From contig JBBRLA010000351.1 in assembly GCA_038231615.1 (NCBI GenBank), forward strand, positions 1-8,748: a stretch of 8,748 nucleotides of DNA, written 5' to 3'. The notes beneath the pieces were generated by a model that did no database searches, was not told the DNA's origin, and saw only the letters and a list, made by a program, of their open reading frames with translations. Of this stretch, positions 5,975 to 8,748 are shown one piece after another (position 1 is the first letter of the stretch; every line of letters begins with the position of its first letter). The stretch is from JBBRLA01 sp038231615 (GTDB taxonomy: Bacteria; Myxococcota_A; Polyangia; Palsa-1104; JAEUJZ01). The position numbers and the translations under genes are program-made.

Positions 5975-7635
5975 GAGCGCGCCTCCAATTCCCCGGAGAG
6001 GTAGAGCTGGAGCAGGGCTTGGTCGCCGAGTTCGTCGATCTCCTCGCGCAACGCAGCGCTAGACGCAGGTCGCACAAAAATTGGCTGGCCGTCCTCCTTG
6101 CGCATGACCGCGATCTGGTCCAGCGAGAATTGTGAGAGCAGGTAGGGCGATTGGGTGGCGCACAGGATCTGGCACTTGGCAGATGCCTGGCGGATCAGGC
6201 CAGCCAGGACGGGCAGCGCGCGCGGATGCAAACCCAGTTCGGGTTCGTCGATGCAGATCAGCGGCGGGGGGTTGGGGGCCAGGCAAAGAGTGGCCCAGCA
6301 CAGGAAGCGCAGGCTGCCATCCGACAGGTCAGCCAGAGGCAGCTCGTGGCTAACGCCGGCCTCCCGGAACAGGGCCATCACCGTTCCAGGGCCCCCGCGG
6401 GCCTTGACGGTAAGCGCCTGAAATCCGGGGATGGCTACCCGTAGGTGCGTCTCCAGTTCCTGCCATGACTCCTGGTGCTCGGTCATCAGAGAGAAAAGCA
6501 CCGCGCTCACGTTGCCGCCGTCATGCGTCAGGACCGCGTCCGGCTGGACGATTGCAGGGCGACGGGTGGCCGACGTGGCCGACACGTCGAAGCCGGAGTA
6601 GACCCGCCAGGCGGCGACGTAGCTGCGGAAACGCGCGGCGGTGACAAAAGAGGGATCGAGGATGCGTCGGAGGTAGAGTTCGTTCGCCGGTCCGTCCCAG
6701 GGGCGTGGCTTGAATCGCTCCTTGCGGTTGAAGATAAAATTCGCACTCTTGTCTCGCCGAATATACTGAAAAGGCTGCCGCCAGCCAAAGTCTTCACTCC
6801 GTGAGCAGAGCTCCTCGTTGGTGATCTTGGGCTGGCCAACAGGTCCCTGAATCGTGACCGCATAGGTCAGCGGCCTACGTAGATCCAGATCGACATCGAG
6901 TTCATACTTAATCTGCTCGGGGCCGCCTGCGTGGAAGAGCGTCCTGCCAGCGCTGCCCGGATCAATCTCGACTGGAAGTGGGTTCTGGGCCGCGAACGCC
7001 AGGAAGCGGATGAAGTCGAATAGGCTCGACTTTCCGCTGGCGTTGGCACCGATGATGACCGTGAGCCCACGGAAGCTAGCGGAGAACGTACGGAAGGGCC
7101 GATAGCCCTGGATATCGAGCCGCCGCAGCCATGGACCGGCCCCTTCGCCTAGTTCCTGGATGGCGCGCGGTGGCCAGTCGTCTGTTAGGGCGTCGAAATC
7201 GACATCGAGGAGGGAAGCAATCATGCCCGTCTTGGGATCAAACTCAGGATTAAATCCTGGAAGATATTCATCCAAAAATGTAAGACTCCTGGCTGCATCG
7301 CGTATGTCCACTCCGGCAGCCTTGGCGATCTCGGCAAGTTGGGGAGGCTTGGCGCTTGTGCTGGGCTTCGTCTGACGCAGGAACTTTAGCAGCACGTCGC
7401 AGGCGGCAACCTGTTGCTGGGCGGCCTCGGCGTCTGCGGCCCAAAGTCCCTTCCAGGTAAGCAGGTAGTGTTTTTCCTGCGTGCACAGGTAGCCCAGCTC
7501 CGCCAACTCCTCGATCACCGCCTTGTGCTCTTCGTTCTGCCGCTCGAAATCCGCGACCCGGGGAAATGCCTTGTGCGTGTTCAGATGCTGGAGCATCTGG
7601 CGCAGTAGGCTGAGTTCGACGTCACTAAGTCCCAT
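5971..7635 (-). CDS. AAA_21/ABC-type ATPase with N-terminal winged-helix-like extension, candidate defence protein
   Basis: The product has 554 residues. The ATPase core starts near residue 168 with RRLDIQGYRPF (171-181). It contains Walker A GANASGKSS (196-204), signature LSDGS (437-441), Walker B LICIDEPELGLHP (459-471, catalytic Glu464) and ATQSPYLLSQF (493-503), where Gln replaces the usual H-loop His, as in many AAA_21 proteins. This is the SMC/RecF/OLD-like ATPase head, with an insert (about 240-430) between the two halves. Residues 1-67 (helices followed by LGYL...HYLLTWKGLWA) look like a winged-helix DNA-binding domain, and residues about 77-145 look like a second one. That extension is not usual for this class. 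The gene is transcribed away from PhzF and coupled to DUF4276. By analogy with AbiL, PARIS and OLD-like pairs, the complex may sense phage DNA or proteins and trigger its TOPRIM-like partner; this is inference. Local G+C falls near 47-50% in places (6721-6780, 7201-7320), suggesting horizontal acquisition. Confidence 0.85.
   Translation of the reverse strand: MGLSDVELSLLRQMLQHLNTHKAFPRVADFERQNEEHKAVIEELAELGYLCTQEKHYLLTWKGLWAADAEAAQQQVAACDVLLKFLRQTKPSTSAKPPQLAEIAKAAGVDIRDAARSLTFLDEYLPGFNPEFDPKTGMIASLLDVDFDALTDDWPPRAIQELGEGAGPWLRRLDIQGYRPFRTFSASFRGLTVIIGANASGKSSLFDFIRFLAFAAQNPLPVEIDPGSAGRTLFHAGGPEQIKYELDVDLDLRRPLTYAVTIQGPVGQPKITNEELCSRSEDFGWRQPFQYIRRDKSANFIFNRKERFKPRPWDGPANELYLRRILDPSFVTAARFRSYVAAWRVYSGFDVSATSATRRPAIVQPDAVLTHDGGNVSAVLFSLMTEHQESWQELETHLRVAIPGFQALTVKARGGPGTVMALFREAGVSHELPLADLSDGSLRFLCWATLCLAPNPPPLICIDEPELGLHPRALPVLAGLIRQASAKCQILCATQSPYLLSQFSLDQIAVMRKEDGQPIFVRPASSAALREEIDELGDQALLQLYLSGELEARS
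5982..5986 (-). promoter_or_regulatory. GGAGG ribosome-binding site that fixes a TTG start
   Basis: GGAGG lies seven bases before the TTG at 5974, inside the last codons of the ATPase gene. It is the strongest Shine-Dalgarno site in the window and supports the unusual TTG start and coupled translation of DUF4276 with the ATPase. Confidence 0.75.
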
Positions 7636-7657
7636 GATCCTTCACTCTCTCCCAGAT

Positions 7658-7686
7658 AGAATGCCCATCCAGGCGTCGGCTGACAA
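7658..7686 (-). promoter_or_regulatory. Putative promoter of the ATPase/DUF4276 operon
   Basis: On the minus strand TTGTCA (7681-7686, five of six bases of the -35 consensus) is followed by 17 bases and CATTCT (7658-7663, three of six). The predicted start near 7651 would give a leader of about 15 bases containing GGGAG and AAGGA before the ATG at 7635. Confidence 0.35.
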
Positions 7687-7750
7687 GCCCTCCGCCACAC
7701 CGCGCTTTGCGGCTGCTGCCGAGGCCCCGCGCCCGCCAGCGTCACGGTCC

Positions 7751-7779
7751 TTGACTTGCCTCTCGCCCTCGGCAATCGT
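7751..7779 (+). promoter_or_regulatory. Putative leaderless promoter of the PhzF gene
   Basis: TTGACT (7751-7756, five of six bases of the consensus), a 17-base spacer and AATCGT (7774-7779, weak -10) are followed by six C residues and ATG 7786. The predicted start of transcription is the ATG itself. There is no ribosome-binding site, which fits a leaderless mRNA. Confidence 0.35.
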
Positions 7780-7785
7780 CCCCCC

Positions 7786-8748
7786 ATGCAGAAGCCGGTC
7801 CCGTTCCTGTGGGTCGACGTCTTCGCCGAGGTCCCCTTCGGCGGAAACCCGCTGGCCGTGCTGGAGGGCAGCGAGCTGGCCGAGGAATCGCTGCTCCCGC
7901 TGACCCGCGAACTCAGCCTCTCCGAAAGCGCCTTCTACTACCCACCGACGCTCCCGGGCGCGGACGCCAAGGTGCGCATCTTCACTCTGGCCAAGGAGGT
8001 GCCCTTTGCCGGCCACCCGACGCTGGGCGCCGCCGTGGCGCTGCTCCTGCTCGGCAAGCTGAAGTGGACCCCACCGCAGACCACCGTGCATCTGCAGCTC
8101 GGCATCGGCATCGTGCCGGTGATCGTCACCGGCGAGGAAATCCCCGAACGGGCACGCCTGTGGCACACCCGCATCGGCATCCCGTCAAGCGAGATCACCG
8201 ATGACCGCCTGGCGTGGCTGCCGCCAGCCCTGGGGCTTTCGCGGAAGCAGCTTTGCGCTCGCCTCCCCGGTCCGCATGGCGAGCGCATCCTGTACCCACA
8301 GGTGGTGAACGGCGGGGCGCTGCAGCTCATGGTGCCGGTGGATTCCCCGGATGACATCGAACAGATGGAGGCCAGCTACCGCGACGTGGTCACCGCGGAA
8401 CGGGCCCTGGGCGCGGAACTGGGCATCCTGGCCTTCGCCTTCAGCGAGCCTCCGACGAAGGACCCGACCCTGCCGCTGCGGGTGCGGGCGCGCTTCTTCG
8501 CCCACGATGCCCCCAGGGAGGACCCGGCCACCGGCAGCGCGGCGGCGGCGCTTTCGCTTTACCTGCATCACCACGGCCTGCTGGCCGCAGGGCAGGCACT
8601 GGAGATCAACCAGGGGCCGCCCCACGGCATCACCGAGGAGATCCCCGGGCGGCGCAGCATCCTGCGCGCGTTCTGCGACGGCAAGAAGGTCGAGGTCGAA
8701 GGCCGCGTGCGGGAGGTGCTGCGGGGCGAGATGAAGCTGCTGATCTGA
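7786..8748 (+). CDS. PhzF family isomerase
   Basis: The product has 320 residues, of normal length for the PhzF/YddE family (diaminopimelate-epimerase fold), and its stop codon ends exactly at the window edge. Seen: WVDVFAEVPFGGNPLAV (9-25), the family N-terminus. LSLSESAFYY (43-52) carries Glu47 at the place of the catalytic Glu45 of PhzF. EVPFAGHPTLGAA (71-83) and DPATGSAAAAL (246-256) are the conserved ligand-binding loops, the latter starting the second half-barrel. PhzF isomerises trans-2,3-dihydro-3-hydroxyanthranilate in phenazine synthesis. No other phenazine genes are present, so the substrate is unknown and the symbol phzF is not assigned. An in-frame TTG at 7756 would add ten residues but lies inside the promoter region. 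The gene is divergent from the ATPase gene across 150 bases. Confidence 0.88.
   Translation: MQKPVPFLWVDVFAEVPFGGNPLAVLEGSELAEESLLPLTRELSLSESAFYYPPTLPGADAKVRIFTLAKEVPFAGHPTLGAAVALLLLGKLKWTPPQTTVHLQLGIGIVPVIVTGEEIPERARLWHTRIGIPSSEITDDRLAWLPPALGLSRKQLCARLPGPHGERILYPQVVNGGALQLMVPVDSPDDIEQMEASYRDVVTAERALGAELGILAFAFSEPPTKDPTLPLRVRARFFAHDAPREDPATGSAAAALSLYLHHHGLLAAGQALEINQGPPHGITEEIPGRRSILRAFCDGKKVEVEGRVREVLRGEMKLLI

Larger units (their letters stand above)
5218..7727. repeat. 12-base inverted repeat bracketing the ATPase/DUF4276 operon
   Basis: GGGCCTCGGCAG at 5218-5229 has its exact reverse complement CTGCCGAGGCCC at 7716-7727. Both copies are intergenic, just outside the two-gene operon (5282-7635). 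The words are GC-rich and short, so chance is possible; the left copy also takes part in a local hairpin. They could mark the ends of an inserted cassette. Confidence 0.3.

Noticed and set aside
7786..8748. PhzF gene as a sign of a phenazine biosynthesis cluster
   Set aside because: No other phenazine gene is in the window, and most PhzF-family proteins are not in phenazine pathways.

Overview
This is an 8.7 kb piece of a GC-rich bacterial chromosome. Hand counts of single 60-base lines give roughly 70-77% G+C in the PhzF gene and below 50% in parts of the ATPase gene. No rRNA, tRNA, transposase, integrase or CRISPR array is visible. The gene style suggests a myxobacterium-like (Myxococcota/deltaproteobacterial) source: a lipoprotein with a long Asp/Ala-rich linker, a two-ribbon zf-TFIIB protein with a Pro-rich tail, a Uma2 protein, and many starts without a Shine-Dalgarno sequence. 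That assignment is inference from style, not from a marker gene.

Layout: (1) A Uma2-family PD-(D/E)XK-like protein runs off the left edge on the minus strand (1-605). (2) A 380-base divergent spacer holds a long, nearly perfect inverted repeat. (3) A double zinc-ribbon protein reads rightward (986-1537). (4) Six minus-strand genes follow from 7635 down to 1559. In order of transcription they are an AAA/ABC-type ATPase, a DUF4276 TOPRIM-like protein, an F420-reductase-like NAD(P)-binding protein, an endonuclease/exonuclease/phosphatase-fold lipoprotein, a small exported protein and a GH19 chitinase/lysozyme with a prepilin-like N-terminus. (5) A PhzF-family isomerase reads rightward (7786-8748), divergent from the ATPase.

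The ATPase and DUF4276 genes form a tight two-gene operon: stop and start overlap by 4 bases, with a GGAGG ribosome-binding site inside the upstream gene. The pair matches the general 'SMC/ABC-like ATPase + TOPRIM-like partner' design of OLD-like, AbiL and PARIS immunity systems, and is a candidate anti-phage module. Unusually, the ATPase has a 165-residue N-terminal extension that reads like two winged-helix domains. Part of the operon is less GC-rich than its surroundings, and a 12-base inverted repeat lies just outside both ends.

Three neighbouring minus-strand genes (3398-4399, 2831-3328 and 1559-2521) encode exported proteins: a lipoprotein hydrolase, a small secreted protein and a GH19 muramidase/chitinase. 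They may serve cell-envelope or extracellular degradation, but nothing shows that they are one operon. Several genes (Uma2, zinc ribbon, lipoprotein, PhzF) have a -10-like hexamer ending exactly six bases before the ATG and no ribosome-binding site, which suggests leaderless transcripts.
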